Assembly: GCA_943370285.1 (NCBI GenBank)
Contig: CALRQJ020000005.1
Coordinates: forward strand, 186,001-250,000
Length of the DNA: 64,000 nucleotides
From: CALRQJ02 sp943370285
GTDB taxonomy: Bacteria > Bacteroidota > Bacteroidia > Chitinophagales > Chitinophagaceae
Direction: 5' to 3'
Within the stretch, counting starts at the first letter, position 1. Each line of letters begins with the position of its first letter. The translations under genes and the position numbers were made by a program. This document shows positions 10,201-18,374 of the stretch, piece by piece. The notes beneath the pieces are model-generated. The model was not told the origin of the DNA and did no database searches. It saw only the letters and a list, made by a program, of their open reading frames with translations.

Positions 10201-10306
10201 CTCTTACTGCCAAAAAAGTGTATCCTACTGCACCAAAAAGTACAATAAGAATATTCATTACGGTGGCTAGTATGGGTCTTCGCAGTGATAATTCTGATAT
10301 ATTCAT
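7235..10306 (-). CDS. RND (HAE1-type) multidrug efflux pump
   Basis: A 1023-residue inner-membrane proton-driven transporter. It has the expected layout of 12 TM segments and two large periplasmic loops. The first loop starts YPAIDPPTVNV and includes the SSSAQNSSNITVEF stretch. The TM4 proton-relay aspartates are in GLVVDDGIVVTENIF, and the C-terminal half has QIGMIMLIGLVTKNGILIVEFAN and ILMTSLATALGALPIAL. I chose the ATG at 10306 (MNISELSLRRP), the canonical RND start; a TTG eight codons upstream is less likely. It is the middle gene of the adaptor-pump-channel operon. It probably exports drugs, detergents or metabolites. No regulator gene is adjacent, so the inducer cannot be inferred. Confidence 0.95.
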   Translation of the reverse strand: MNISELSLRRPILATVMNILIVLFGAVGYTFLAVREYPAIDPPTVNVRTSYTGANSDIIESQITEPLEKAINGIPGIRTITSSSAQNSSNITVEFNLDIPLEEAANDVRDKVSQTVRNLPQDIDAPPVVSKSDANSDFIIMMAVQSPTKGLLELSDFAENVLLERFQTIPEVSAVNIFGQKRPSMRIWINPTKMDAFNVSFRDIRTALERENVEIPSGKIYGENTELSIRTLGRLTTEDDFRNLIIRQDNTGIIRLSDVSKVEVGPENEEFNWKYNGVNAVGLAIIPQPGANYINIADEFYKRLEELKRTQKSDIDLNVLIDATRNVRRSIEEVEETLLIAFSLVVLVIFFFFRNWLIAIRPLIDIPISLVATFFIMYIAGFSVNVLTLLGIVLATGLVVDDGIVVTENIFRKLESGLPIRKAALEGSKEIFFAVISTSITLAVVFLPVIFLEGFVGSLFREFGIVVAGAVLISAFVSLTITPVLNVYLTRKKQGHGKFYDKTEPFFRGMENGYRRLLSGFMRIRWVAWAIVAACVAIIVLIGTTLQSEIAPLEDRNSVRFSITGPEGASYNYMTGVGDKFVSYLYDSIPERSFVFNAIPGFGSSGLNSGFARVGLTNPDERNRSQSEIVKDLNKKLARFNQVRIFAIEEQTISVGLGSRGSLPVQFIIQNLDFQKIKAVIPKFLEEARKEKTFLNVDVNLKFNKPELELTIDRIKAKDLGLSITDIAEVVQSAFSGRRVGYYTNNGRQYQIIAQVELKDRDAPVDISTLYVRNSRNESIPLTAVVKMEENSNPPTLYHYNRFKAATISASLADGKTIGDGVKAMDAIGKKLLDESFQTSLSGPSRDYAESSSNTAFAFGLALVLIFLVLAAQFESFIDPFIIMITVPLAIAGALLSLWLFDQTLNIFSQIGMIMLIGLVTKNGILIVEFANQKRAFGMNKKEAVLEAASQRLRPILMTSLATALGALPIALSLGAAATSRIPLGIVVVGGLMFSLILTLFVIPAVYTYISGKHKTKQTHITE

Positions 10307-10361
10307 TGTTCGACTATAGTCAATGGCCAAAAGCCATAGTTAGATAATGATGAGTAAGGTT

Positions 10362-11402
10362 TTATTGCACTACTTCTTCCAACTTTTTTACACTTCTTAC
10401 TTTAACCGGCAAGCCCGGTCTAACATAAAGTACACCACTGACAACAATAGAGTCGCCTACGTTAAGGCCCTTTGTAATTTCTACACCGCCAGGCATGCGT
10501 TGACCTGTTTCTACATCAACATAAACACCCATGCCTCCTTTTACCAAAACCACTTTTTTTGCTCTAGCATCGGGTATTATAGCACTTGTTGGCACTACAA
10601 TACTTTTAGTGTTGCCGCCTGTGTTAATGGTTACTTTAGCAAAAGTGCCGGGGTTGATGTTTCCGCCATCTAATGTTGCTCTTACTTTAAGATTACGGGT
10701 GGTGGCATTTACTTGCGGTTCGGTAGCAATTACAGTAGCATTGCGTTTGCCTTTGCCGTCGGCTAATTCTACTGTTACTCTACTACCACGACGAACGATA
10801 CTGGCAAAAGATTCGGGTAAGTTAAAATCCACCTTTACTTTATCTACTTGTTGTAATGTGGTCAAAATATTTTGTGGCGTAACATATGCACCAGGACTAA
10901 TCATTCTTAAACCTAAAACACCGCCAAAAGGTGCTTTGATGATTGTTTTTTCTAATGCTGCGTCTGTAATCTTTAAATCAGCTTCCAAATTGTTGACTTG
11001 ATTAAGCGCTGCATCATAATCTGCTTGATTGATACCATTAACTGCTAATAATTTTTTCAACCGTTCTTCTGTTTTACGGGCAAGGGTTAATTGCACATTA
11101 GTTTTAGCTTTTTGAGCTTGCAAATCGGCATCATTAATTTTAGCTAATAATGTACCTGCTGCAACATTTCCACCCTCGGGCAAATTCAAATAAGTAAGTC
11201 TACCGCTGATTTCAGGTCTAATTTCAACAAGTTCGTTGGCAATAACGGCACCGTTGGCTTCCATACTACCGGTTACACTGGTAACACCGGCTACTAAAAC
11301 ATCCACTGTAACAGGAGGATTTTCTTTTGCCTTTGGATTTTCTTTTTTGCTCTTGCAGGATACTACGAATAATGTAACGAACGCAATAAGTATCAATCTC
11401 AT
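10362..11402 (-). CDS. RND efflux periplasmic adaptor lipoprotein (MFP)
   Basis: A 346-residue membrane fusion protein. A lipobox (FVVSC, Cys16) predicts lipid anchoring to the inner membrane. Then come the barrel-sandwich hybrid/lipoyl half-motif (IRPEISGRLTYLNLPEGGNVAAGTLLAKI), an alpha-helical hairpin (about 75-130), the second lipoyl half (IIKAPFGGVLGLRMISPGAYV), a beta-barrel domain and a membrane-proximal domain ending VKVRSVKKLEEV. It links the RND pump to the TolC-like channel. It is the first gene of the operon, 55 bp ahead of the pump gene. Across a 252-bp gap the histidine kinase gene is transcribed divergently; a regulatory link is possible but unproven. Confidence 0.93.
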   Translation of the reverse strand: MRLILIAFVTLFVVSCKSKKENPKAKENPPVTVDVLVAGVTSVTGSMEANGAVIANELVEIRPEISGRLTYLNLPEGGNVAAGTLLAKINDADLQAQKAKTNVQLTLARKTEERLKKLLAVNGINQADYDAALNQVNNLEADLKITDAALEKTIIKAPFGGVLGLRMISPGAYVTPQNILTTLQQVDKVKVDFNLPESFASIVRRGSRVTVELADGKGKRNATVIATEPQVNATTRNLKVRATLDGGNINPGTFAKVTINTGGNTKSIVVPTSAIIPDARAKKVVLVKGGMGVYVDVETGQRMPGGVEITKGLNVGDSIVVSGVLYVRPGLPVKVRSVKKLEEVVQ

Positions 11403-11654
11403 GTATAGTAATTGAAGCGGCTAAGTTAGCCAGTTTTTAAGTGAAGCAGTTATTCTTTGTATAAACGGTTGACTTTAGGTTGTTGTTCGGTAAACTGTCT
11501 TTTTCGGGTTTAATTATGTCCTTTTGTAACAACTAACCTTGAAATACTATCGTTTATAGCATTATTGGTTTTACGGTAAAATTAGAGAAAATACGAAGTT
11601 CTTAACACCAAAAAACCAATAACAGTGTTAGTTTTATCTATCCAATTATAACCC

Positions 11655-12851
11655 ATGAAAATTGCAGCGATACCAGAAAATGAGCCTCAGCGGATTAAAG
11701 CACTGCACGAATATGAAATTTTAGATACACCTGCCGAAGCAGAGTTTGATGAGGTAGTAAAACTTGCTTCACAAATTTGTAATGTGCCAATGTCTTTAAT
11801 TACACTTATAGATAATGACAGACAATGGTTTAAAGCAAAACTTGGGATTGATCTTGAGAGCACCGGCAGAAAAGAGGCCTTTTGCTCTCATGCTATTTTA
11901 GGCACTGAATTATTTGAAATTACGGATGCTACTAAAGATGATAGATTTGTCGATAACCCGTTGGTAGTTAACGACCCCAATATTAGATTTTATGCTGGTG
12001 TACCATTAGTAACCACAAGTGGTTTTAACTTGGGTACATTATGTGTGTTAGATAGTAAACCTCGTCAATTATCTGAGGAGCAGAGTTTTGCATTAAGCGT
12101 TTTAGCAAATCAAGTGATTAAATTGTTTGAGCTTAGACTGAAGAATAAAGCACTGCAAGAAGAAAAACAAAAACTCAATAAAATATCTGAGCAACAGAAC
12201 AAAATTATTTCGATGATTGCTCATGATGTGAGAGGACCATTAGCTTCACTTAAATCCATCATCACTTTAGGCCAATCAAGAATTATTTCTAAAGAAGAAG
12301 AAGATAAACTAATGGGTATGGCAAGTGCTCAACTTGATACCACTATTGATTTATTGACCAATTTAGTAGATTGGGGCAAGATGAATATGGAAGACGGAAC
12401 AGCACAATTTTCTATTGTGAACTTGTTTCAATTAGTACAACAAAAAATGAATGAATTTCAAGTAACAACCTCGCTTAAAGGCAACAAACTTGTTAATCTT
12501 GTTGCTGAAGATTTGAACTTGTATACAGATAGCCATGCGTTAGAATTCATCTTAAGAAACCTACTTACCAATGCTAACAAATACACACAAAACGGTTTGA
12601 TTAGCATTATAGGTAAAAAAGAAAATAACCAAACCACCATTGGCATTTGCGATACCGGCATTGGCATGACAGAAAAAATAAAAAACAGATTGTTTAGTGG
12701 GAGTTATGTAGAAAGTCAAAAAGGAACTTCGAATGAAAAAGGATCAGGTTTAGGATTAACATTGGTGAAAGATTTTGTCAATGCATTGAATGGTACTATC
12801 TCCGTTGAAAGTGAGTTAGACAAAGGCACCACTATTTGGATTACATTTTAA
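11655..12851 (+). CDS. Cytoplasmic GAF-domain sensor histidine kinase
   Basis: A 398-residue kinase without membrane segments. A GAF domain (about 20-155) is of the kind that follows an N-terminal ALHEYEILDTPAE motif. A short coiled coil (155-185) precedes a HisKA domain with the phospho-acceptor His190 in MIAHDVRGPLASL. The HATPase domain carries the N box (NLLTNANKYTQNG), G1 (DTGIGM) and G2 (GSGLGLTL). It would autophosphorylate and pass phosphate to a response regulator, but none is adjacent, so it is an orphan kinase. The GAF ligand is unknown. The GAF subtype resembles those of light- and redox-sensing hybrid kinases, but no chromophore cysteine can be assigned. Confidence 0.88.
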   Translation: MKIAAIPENEPQRIKALHEYEILDTPAEAEFDEVVKLASQICNVPMSLITLIDNDRQWFKAKLGIDLESTGRKEAFCSHAILGTELFEITDATKDDRFVDNPLVVNDPNIRFYAGVPLVTTSGFNLGTLCVLDSKPRQLSEEQSFALSVLANQVIKLFELRLKNKALQEEKQKLNKISEQQNKIISMIAHDVRGPLASLKSIITLGQSRIISKEEEDKLMGMASAQLDTTIDLLTNLVDWGKMNMEDGTAQFSIVNLFQLVQQKMNEFQVTTSLKGNKLVNLVAEDLNLYTDSHALEFILRNLLTNANKYTQNGLISIIGKKENNQTTIGICDTGIGMTEKIKNRLFSGSYVESQKGTSNEKGSGLGLTLVKDFVNALNGTISVESELDKGTTIWITF

Positions 12852-12887
12852 TGCCAATTGCTTATTGAGTTGTAGTAACTTGCCAAT

Positions 12888-13763
12888 ATGAGAATTGCAA
12901 TTACAACATGGTTGCTGTTGCTAATATGTGCAACAAATACAACTGCTGTTTTTAGTCAGAAAACAGATAAAAAACTACAACGCCAATTGGCCACTTTAGT
13001 AAAAGATTTTAAAGGCGATATTGGCATTTACGTACACGACTTACGTAAAAACAAAATTGCGGTGTTGAATGCAGATACTATTTTTCCAACTGCAAGTATT
13101 GTAAAAATTCCCATTCTTGTTGGTATTATGAATAAGCTGAACAATGGTGAATTGCAGTACCACCAGTCTATATTATATAAAGACTCTTTGTTATACCCAG
13201 GCGAAGATATTTTAGGTTCTTTTAAAGATAGTACACCGGTTGAATTGAGTAAAGTAATGATGCTGATGTTAACCACTAGCGATAATACGGCTAGTTTATG
13301 GTTGCAAAGTTTAGCCGGCGGCGGAAAACGCATTAATGAGTTGATGGATAGCCTCGGCTTAACTAATACAAAAGTAAACAGTAGAACTCTGGGTAGAGAA
13401 GCGATTCGAAACAAATATGGCTGGGGACAAACCACCCCAAGAGAAATGGCCAACTTAATGCAGTTTATTGTAAATGGTAGCGTTATCAACGACTCCATGA
13501 GTAATAAAATGCTTAGGCTATTGGGTAGAAATTATTGGGATGAACAAGCTATTTCATCGATACCTGCAGATGTGTTTGTAGCGAGTAAAAATGGCGCTGT
13601 AAATGCCAGTCGTAGTGAGGTATTATTTGTTAATGGTAGGGGTAGAAAATATATCGTCAGCATTTTTACCAAGAATAATGCAGATGTAAGTTGGAAGAAT
13701 AGTAACGAAGCTTGGGTGCTAACTAAAAAACTATCTACATTGTTATGGAATTATTTTGACTAA
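12888..13763 (+). CDS. Class A beta-lactamase-fold serine hydrolase
   Basis: A 291-residue exported protein (signal peptide to about residue 23, VFSQ). It has the SxxK motif (TASIVK, Ser70/Lys73) and the SDN loop (TTSDNTA, Ser131-Asn133) of the class A beta-lactamase/D-Ala-D-Ala transpeptidase fold. Two other hallmarks are altered. The omega-loop ExxLN is not recognisable (NSRTLGREAIRN instead, Arg where the deacylating Glu166 is expected). The KTG/KSG triad reads KNG (234-236). It therefore may be a penicillin-binding or DD-peptidase-like enzyme rather than an efficient beta-lactamase. It lies 36 bp after the kinase gene and shares its stop-codon region with convergent feoB. Confidence 0.75.
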   Translation: MRIAITTWLLLLICATNTTAVFSQKTDKKLQRQLATLVKDFKGDIGIYVHDLRKNKIAVLNADTIFPTASIVKIPILVGIMNKLNNGELQYHQSILYKDSLLYPGEDILGSFKDSTPVELSKVMMLMLTTSDNTASLWLQSLAGGGKRINELMDSLGLTNTKVNSRTLGREAIRNKYGWGQTTPREMANLMQFIVNGSVINDSMSNKMLRLLGRNYWDEQAISSIPADVFVASKNGAVNASRSEVLFVNGRGRKYIVSIFTKNNADVSWKNSNEAWVLTKKLSTLLWNYFD

Positions 13764-15874
13764 CTAAACAATTGATATACCAACCAACTCATGCCGTAGG
13801 CCAGTACGGTCATGTAAACAAGTTGAATGATAGGCCATTTCCAACTTTTTGTTTCTCTTTTTACAATAGCCAAAGTGCTCATACATTGCATGGCCAATAA
13901 ATAAAACACCATTAAAGACAATGCTGTGGCTAAAGTGTACACTTTGCTGCCATCGGCCCAAGTAGCAGCTTGCATTTTTTCACGTAGCGAATTATCATCT
14001 TCATCTTCTACACTGTATAATGTAGCCATTGTTCCTACAAATACTTCACGAGCAGCAAAAGAGGTGATTAAAGCAATCCCAATTTTCCAATCGTATCCAA
14101 TGGGTTTGATAGCAGGTTCAATAGATTTACCTAAAATACCGGCATAAGAATTAGCCAATCTTTCGGTATTCATTTGCCGAGTAAGTTGATCGGTTTCGGC
14201 GGGCCGATTACGCATTTCTTGTTGGTAACGTTGCGTAATGTTATCCATTCTATCTCCCGGACCGTAAGAACTCAAAAACCAAAGTACCAAGCTAATGATC
14301 ATGATAATTTTACCGGCATCGGTCACAAATATTCTAGCTTTTTCTAACATGGTAACACCGGCATTCTTCCAACGTGGTGCTCTGTATTCAGGCAATTCTA
14401 AAATAAAAAAACTCTTTTCCTGAATATTGATAAACCACTTAGCCACATAGCTCACAATCAAAGCCATTACTACACCTAGTAAGTACAAACCCATCATAAT
14501 TAATCCCTGCAAGCTTAAAAAACCTAAGTAGTACTTATCTTCTATTACCAAAGAAATAAGAATAGTAAACACCGGTAGTCTTGCGCTACAACTCATGAGT
14601 GGTGTAACCAAAATGGTGAGTAATCTTTCTTTTTTGTTTTCAATATTTCTTGCACTCATAATAGCAGGCACAGCACAAGCAAAGCCACTAATCATGGGCA
14701 TTACGCTTTTGCCATTAAGACCTACTTTACGCATTAATTTATCGCTCAAAAAACTAATTCGAGCCATATAACCACTGTCTTCTAAAATGGTGATGAGGCC
14801 AAATAAAATCATAATCTGCGGCACAAAAACAAAAATGCCACTCAATCCGGCTACAATACCATTCACTATAAGATTACTCCACCAAGTTGTAGGCAAATGA
14901 CTTTCTAACCAACTGCTGATGTTGGTAAATGTCCACTCTATGCCATCCATGGGGTAAGAAGCCAACCAAAAAATACTTTGAAAGAGTAGAAATAATACCG
15001 CCAACAAAATGATATAACCCCATGTACGGTGCAACAATAAGCCGTCTAATTTTTCGGTAAATAACTTCTTTTGCAGCGGGTCAGGTTCTACCACATGCTG
15101 TTGCATCATCTGTCTTATTCTGCTGTAACGCTGAATAATTTCTGTTGCCTGTGTTTTGGTTGGATTGAATTGATGAGTTTTTTCAATCGCTTCTATACTT
15201 TCTTGTTCTTTAGTAGTTAATGGAAAATTTTCATGATTAATGAGATAATGTATGGCACCATAATCACTCAATTGCGGAAACAGCAATTGCACTTGTTCAA
15301 CAGCTCCAACAGCCATGTCTTTATTAGCAATAAAATCTCTTACCGGTGCCGGATTGGCATTTCTGCCAATTTGCGACAACACTTTTTTAAGTTGTGTTAG
15401 CCCTTTGTTTTTGCGGGGATTTACCGCTACTACCGGTACGCCTAAATCTCTTTCTAATCCTTCAACATCAATTTCAATTCCTTTTTTTCGAGCAATATCC
15501 ATCATGGTTAATGCCACAACTACCGGAATTTTCAAATCAATGATCTGACTACAGAATAATAAATTTCGTTTCAGGTTACTGGCATCGGCCACTAGTAAAA
15601 CAACATCGGGTTGGGCCAATTCTGCATCGGCATTCATCATCACTTTATACGCCACCCACTCATCACTACGCCGAGGATACAAACTATACGTACCCGGCAA
15701 ATCTATCAGCATGGCTTTAGCATGGTCTAAGTTGCAAACGCCGGTTTTTTTATCTACGGTTACGCCGGGAAAATTGCCCACTTTTTGATTTAGGCCGGTT
15801 AAAGCGTTAAAAAGAGAGCTCTTTCCGCTGTTGGGATTACCCACCAAACCAATATGAAGCATTTTTTCTGCCAT
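13760..15874 (-). CDS. feoB: Ferrous iron transporter FeoB
   Basis: A 704-residue Fe(II) transporter. The N-terminal G domain has G1 (GNPNSGKSS, about 12-20), the G2 threonine in NFPGVTVDKKTG, G3 (DLPGTYSL) and a divergent G4 (LTMMD instead of NKxD/NxxD). The membrane domain has paired gating regions (GYMARISFLSDKLMRKVGLNGKS and MISGFACAVPAIM). I chose the ATG at 15874 (MAEKMLHIGLVGNPN), which sits 5 nt after a predicted transcription start. The sequence further upstream is not FeoB-like. No FeoA or FeoC gene is adjacent, so FeoA must be elsewhere or fused/absent. The stop overlaps the convergent hydrolase gene by 4 bp. Confidence 0.95.
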   Translation of the reverse strand: MAEKMLHIGLVGNPNSGKSSLFNALTGLNQKVGNFPGVTVDKKTGVCNLDHAKAMLIDLPGTYSLYPRRSDEWVAYKVMMNADAELAQPDVVLLVADASNLKRNLLFCSQIIDLKIPVVVALTMMDIARKKGIEIDVEGLERDLGVPVVAVNPRKNKGLTQLKKVLSQIGRNANPAPVRDFIANKDMAVGAVEQVQLLFPQLSDYGAIHYLINHENFPLTTKEQESIEAIEKTHQFNPTKTQATEIIQRYSRIRQMMQQHVVEPDPLQKKLFTEKLDGLLLHRTWGYIILLAVLFLLFQSIFWLASYPMDGIEWTFTNISSWLESHLPTTWWSNLIVNGIVAGLSGIFVFVPQIMILFGLITILEDSGYMARISFLSDKLMRKVGLNGKSVMPMISGFACAVPAIMSARNIENKKERLLTILVTPLMSCSARLPVFTILISLVIEDKYYLGFLSLQGLIMMGLYLLGVVMALIVSYVAKWFINIQEKSFFILELPEYRAPRWKNAGVTMLEKARIFVTDAGKIIMIISLVLWFLSSYGPGDRMDNITQRYQQEMRNRPAETDQLTRQMNTERLANSYAGILGKSIEPAIKPIGYDWKIGIALITSFAAREVFVGTMATLYSVEDEDDNSLREKMQAATWADGSKVYTLATALSLMVFYLLAMQCMSTLAIVKRETKSWKWPIIQLVYMTVLAYGMSWLVYQLFS

Positions 15875-15885
15875 AGATAAGATGG

Positions 15886-15893
15886 CAAATGTA
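15886..15893 (-). promoter_or_regulatory. -7 promoter element of feoB
   Basis: The minus strand reads TACATTTG, a perfect TAnnTTTG, 11 bp upstream of the feoB ATG. It implies an almost leaderless transcript. No TTG is found at the usual -33 spacing, and no Fur box is evident by eye. Confidence 0.35.
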
Positions 15894-15981
15894 GACCCAT
15901 ATCGTGGCAGGGGGTTACGCAATCGGAAAATTGCTGACCGTTAAATTACAGGAACCAACAACATATTAAAGTTGACAGCAT

Positions 15982-15989
15982 TACTTTTG
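15982..15989 (+). promoter_or_regulatory. -7 promoter element of the M28 peptidase cluster
   Basis: TACTTTTG, a perfect TAnnTTTG, 23 bp upstream of the ATG at 16013. A clear -33 TTG at the right distance is missing. Confidence 0.35.
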
Positions 15990-16012
15990 CAGCATTAAAA
16001 ATTTTCTTTGGT

Positions 16013-17653
16013 ATGAAGAAGCTATTACTGCTGTTGATTTGTATTCCTGTGTTGACTTTTTCGCAAAGTCGTAAACAGAAAAAAGCACAAGCAAAGGCCG
16101 ACAAAGTAACATTGGCAAATTTGAAACGCCATGTACAATACTTAGCCGACGATAAATTAGAAGGCCGCCGTACCGGAACAGCAGGTGAACAATTAGCCAT
16201 GGAGTATATCGCTTTTCGATTTATGGATGCCGGATTAAAACCTGCAGGCACCAACTATTTTATACAAGAATTTGAAATTGATGAAGGCTTACAAATTGAA
16301 AGCAATACAAGTCTATCATTAGATGGTAAGCAGTTAGATGTTCGTAAAGATTTTTTTCCATTGGCTTACAGCGCAAGAACTGCTGCAGCGGGAAATCCTG
16401 CCATAGCATTAAGAGAAAGTGGCGAACCTTGGTTTGCCGATGTAAAAGAGTGGTTAGAAATCAATAAAAACAATCCGCATTTTGATATTAATGCTGCCAT
16501 CAAAGCAGAAGCTAAAACGGTGGCAGCAAAGGGTGCAACTGCTTTACTACTGTTCAATAGCGGTAGTTTGGTAGATAATATTCAGTTTAATAAAAACGAT
16601 AAGTCAGAAGCGGTTTCAATTCCTGTACTCTATATCACAGCACATGCTTATAAAAAATATTGCGAAGACCATGCTGCAAGTATTGCAGTAAAACTTGAAG
16701 TAGCATTAGCAGGAAAAACAAGAAAAGGTAAAAACGTAGTTGGATATATTGATAATGGCGCAGCCAATACTGTTATTTTAGGTGCTCACTACGACCACTT
16801 GGGTTATGGAGAAGATAAGAATGCGTTAGATGCTACTAACGATATTCATAATGGGGCAGACGATAATGCCAGCGGAACAGCAGCATTAATTGAAATTGCC
16901 AGAATATTAAAAAAGACAAAAGCAACAAATAATAACTACTTGTTTATTGCATTTTCCGGCGAAGAGTTGGGTTTGTTTGGATCTAAGTTTTGGTTAGACA
17001 ATCCTTCCATTACTGTTACGCCTAACTACATGATTAATATGGATATGGTAGGCAGATACGATACAGCCAGAAAATTAACGATTGGTGGCTATGGCACTTC
17101 GCCTTACTGGGGGCAACTTTTTCAAACCATTAGCAATAAAAGTTTGATGGTAAAATTTGACAGTAGTGGTAGCGGACCAAGTGACCATGCTTCTTTCTAT
17201 CGTAAAGATATTCCGGTGTTATTTTTCTTTACCGGTAGTCATAGCGATTATCATAAAGCAAGTGACGATTGGGATAAAATCAATTACGATGGTCAACTAC
17301 AGATTGTAAACATGATTCAACACATTGTAGAAAACACTAACACTGCCGGCAAATTGGTTTTTACTAAAACCCGTGAAGCACAAGCAGGACGAATGACGAT
17401 TAATGTATCGTTAGGCGTTATCCCCGACTATAGCTACACCGGAACAGGTATGCGTATTGAAGGTTCAAGTGCCGGTAAACTAGCAGAAAAATTAGGATTA
17501 AAAGCCGGCGATGTGTTACTGCAATTAGGCGAACATAAATTCGTAGATGTAAGCAGTTACATGATGGCGTTAGGTAAATTTAAAAAAGGTGATAAAACTG
17601 TACTTACCGTTAAAAGAGGCACAGAAACATTAACTTTCAATATCGAATTCTAA
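16013..17653 (+). CDS. Exported M28 zinc peptidase with PDZ domain
   Basis: A 546-residue secreted metallopeptidase (signal peptide to about residue 18). A PA-like insert spans about 100-240. The M28 catalytic domain carries all expected ligands: His259/Asp261 (GAHYDHLG), Asp283 (GADDNASG), Glu317-Glu318 (FSGEELG), Asp344 (NMDMVGR) and His414 (SDYHKASDDWDKI). A C-terminal PDZ domain (about 455-546, with GLKAGDVLLQLG) suggests substrate or partner binding. It probably acts as an aminopeptidase in the periplasm or outside the cell. It starts a three-gene plus-strand cluster, 7 bp before the IPExxxVDY gene. Confidence 0.92.
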   Translation: MKKLLLLLICIPVLTFSQSRKQKKAQAKADKVTLANLKRHVQYLADDKLEGRRTGTAGEQLAMEYIAFRFMDAGLKPAGTNYFIQEFEIDEGLQIESNTSLSLDGKQLDVRKDFFPLAYSARTAAAGNPAIALRESGEPWFADVKEWLEINKNNPHFDINAAIKAEAKTVAAKGATALLLFNSGSLVDNIQFNKNDKSEAVSIPVLYITAHAYKKYCEDHAASIAVKLEVALAGKTRKGKNVVGYIDNGAANTVILGAHYDHLGYGEDKNALDATNDIHNGADDNASGTAALIEIARILKKTKATNNNYLFIAFSGEELGLFGSKFWLDNPSITVTPNYMINMDMVGRYDTARKLTIGGYGTSPYWGQLFQTISNKSLMVKFDSSGSGPSDHASFYRKDIPVLFFFTGSHSDYHKASDDWDKINYDGQLQIVNMIQHIVENTNTAGKLVFTKTREAQAGRMTINVSLGVIPDYSYTGTGMRIEGSSAGKLAEKLGLKAGDVLLQLGEHKFVDVSSYMMALGKFKKGDKTVLTVKRGTETLTFNIEF

Positions 17654-17660
17654 TTGCAAG

Positions 17661-18110
17661 ATGGCTAAACTAATGTTGAATAACGATGACTTGGCTGAAT
17701 CATTCTTCAGCGATTGCAGGTTGTTTGGCATTATGTCTGTCATTAAAAACTATCAACTCTGTTGGCAAATTAATACACAGTTGGGCTATCATTTTAGGCT
17801 AGACCCTGCTTTAGAAATTAGAGTAAAGAAGAAAAAAGCCGGCAAAGAAAAAGATTATTTTTTTCCGGTGTACTGCCATACAGATGGGGTTACAGAAACT
17901 GCACATTATCTCTATCACAATCAATACGAAGGTGATTATTTATTGCCCGAATTTAAACATGTAGATTTTTTATGGTTGATAAAAGGAAGTGAATTAGACG
18001 ATGAAACTTGTCAATACATTACCAATGGTGTAAAAAACTTAGCTTGTGTACAATTGATTGCCGAATTGAGTAAAGAAAAAATTCAAAACAAAGAACAACT
18101 CATCTTTTAA
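17661..18110 (+). CDS. IPExxxVDY family protein
   Basis: A 149-residue cytoplasmic protein of the Bacteroidota family named for its IPExxxVDY signature, here LLPEFKHVDF followed by LWLIKG near residues 93-108. No catalytic residues or membrane segments are visible and its role is unknown. It is tightly packed between the M28 peptidase gene (7 bp) and the pterin dehydratase gene (9 bp), so the three are probably co-transcribed. In other Bacteroidota the family is often found near housekeeping genes. Confidence 0.7.
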   Translation: MAKLMLNNDDLAESFFSDCRLFGIMSVIKNYQLCWQINTQLGYHFRLDPALEIRVKKKKAGKEKDYFFPVYCHTDGVTETAHYLYHNQYEGDYLLPEFKHVDFLWLIKGSELDDETCQYITNGVKNLACVQLIAELSKEKIQNKEQLIF

Positions 18111-18119
18111 ACTACAACA

Positions 18120-18374
18120 ATGGCCACTGTAAAAACATCAACTTGGGTAGAAAAGAAAAACTGTTTGTATAAAAAGTTTGAGTTTGCAAATTTTTCTGAA
18201 GCCTTTGCCTTTATGACTAGAGTAGCCATAGAAGCCGAAAAAGCCAACCATCATCCTTTATGGAAGAATGTTTGGAACAAGGTGGAGATATGGCTAAATA
18301 CGCATGATGCAGGAGATATTGTAACCGCTAAAGATCATAAACTAGCCAAAGCAATTGATAAATTGTTGGCTTAA
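18120..18374 (+). CDS. 4a-hydroxytetrahydrobiopterin dehydratase (PCD/DCoH)
   Basis: An 84-residue protein close to the usual size of bacterial pterin-4a-carbinolamine dehydratases. It has the diagnostic HHP motif (His44-His45-Pro46, followed by LW) and THD (61-63). It dehydrates 4a-hydroxytetrahydropterin so that the cofactor can be recycled after phenylalanine hydroxylation. Some homologues instead assist molybdopterin or other pterin enzymes. It is last in the M28-IPExxxVDY cluster. Its stop overlaps that of the convergent glycosylase gene by 4 bp (TTAA). Confidence 0.85.
   Translation: MATVKTSTWVEKKNCLYKKFEFANFSEAFAFMTRVAIEAEKANHHPLWKNVWNKVEIWLNTHDAGDIVTAKDHKLAKAIDKLLA

Noticed and set aside
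10531..11001. 156-codon plus-strand frame antisense to the efflux adaptor
   Set aside because: Shadow frame; the adaptor has clear MFP domains on the minus strand.
13028..13498. 156-codon minus-strand frame antisense to the beta-lactamase-fold gene
   Set aside because: No family resemblance; a shadow of the real gene on the plus strand.
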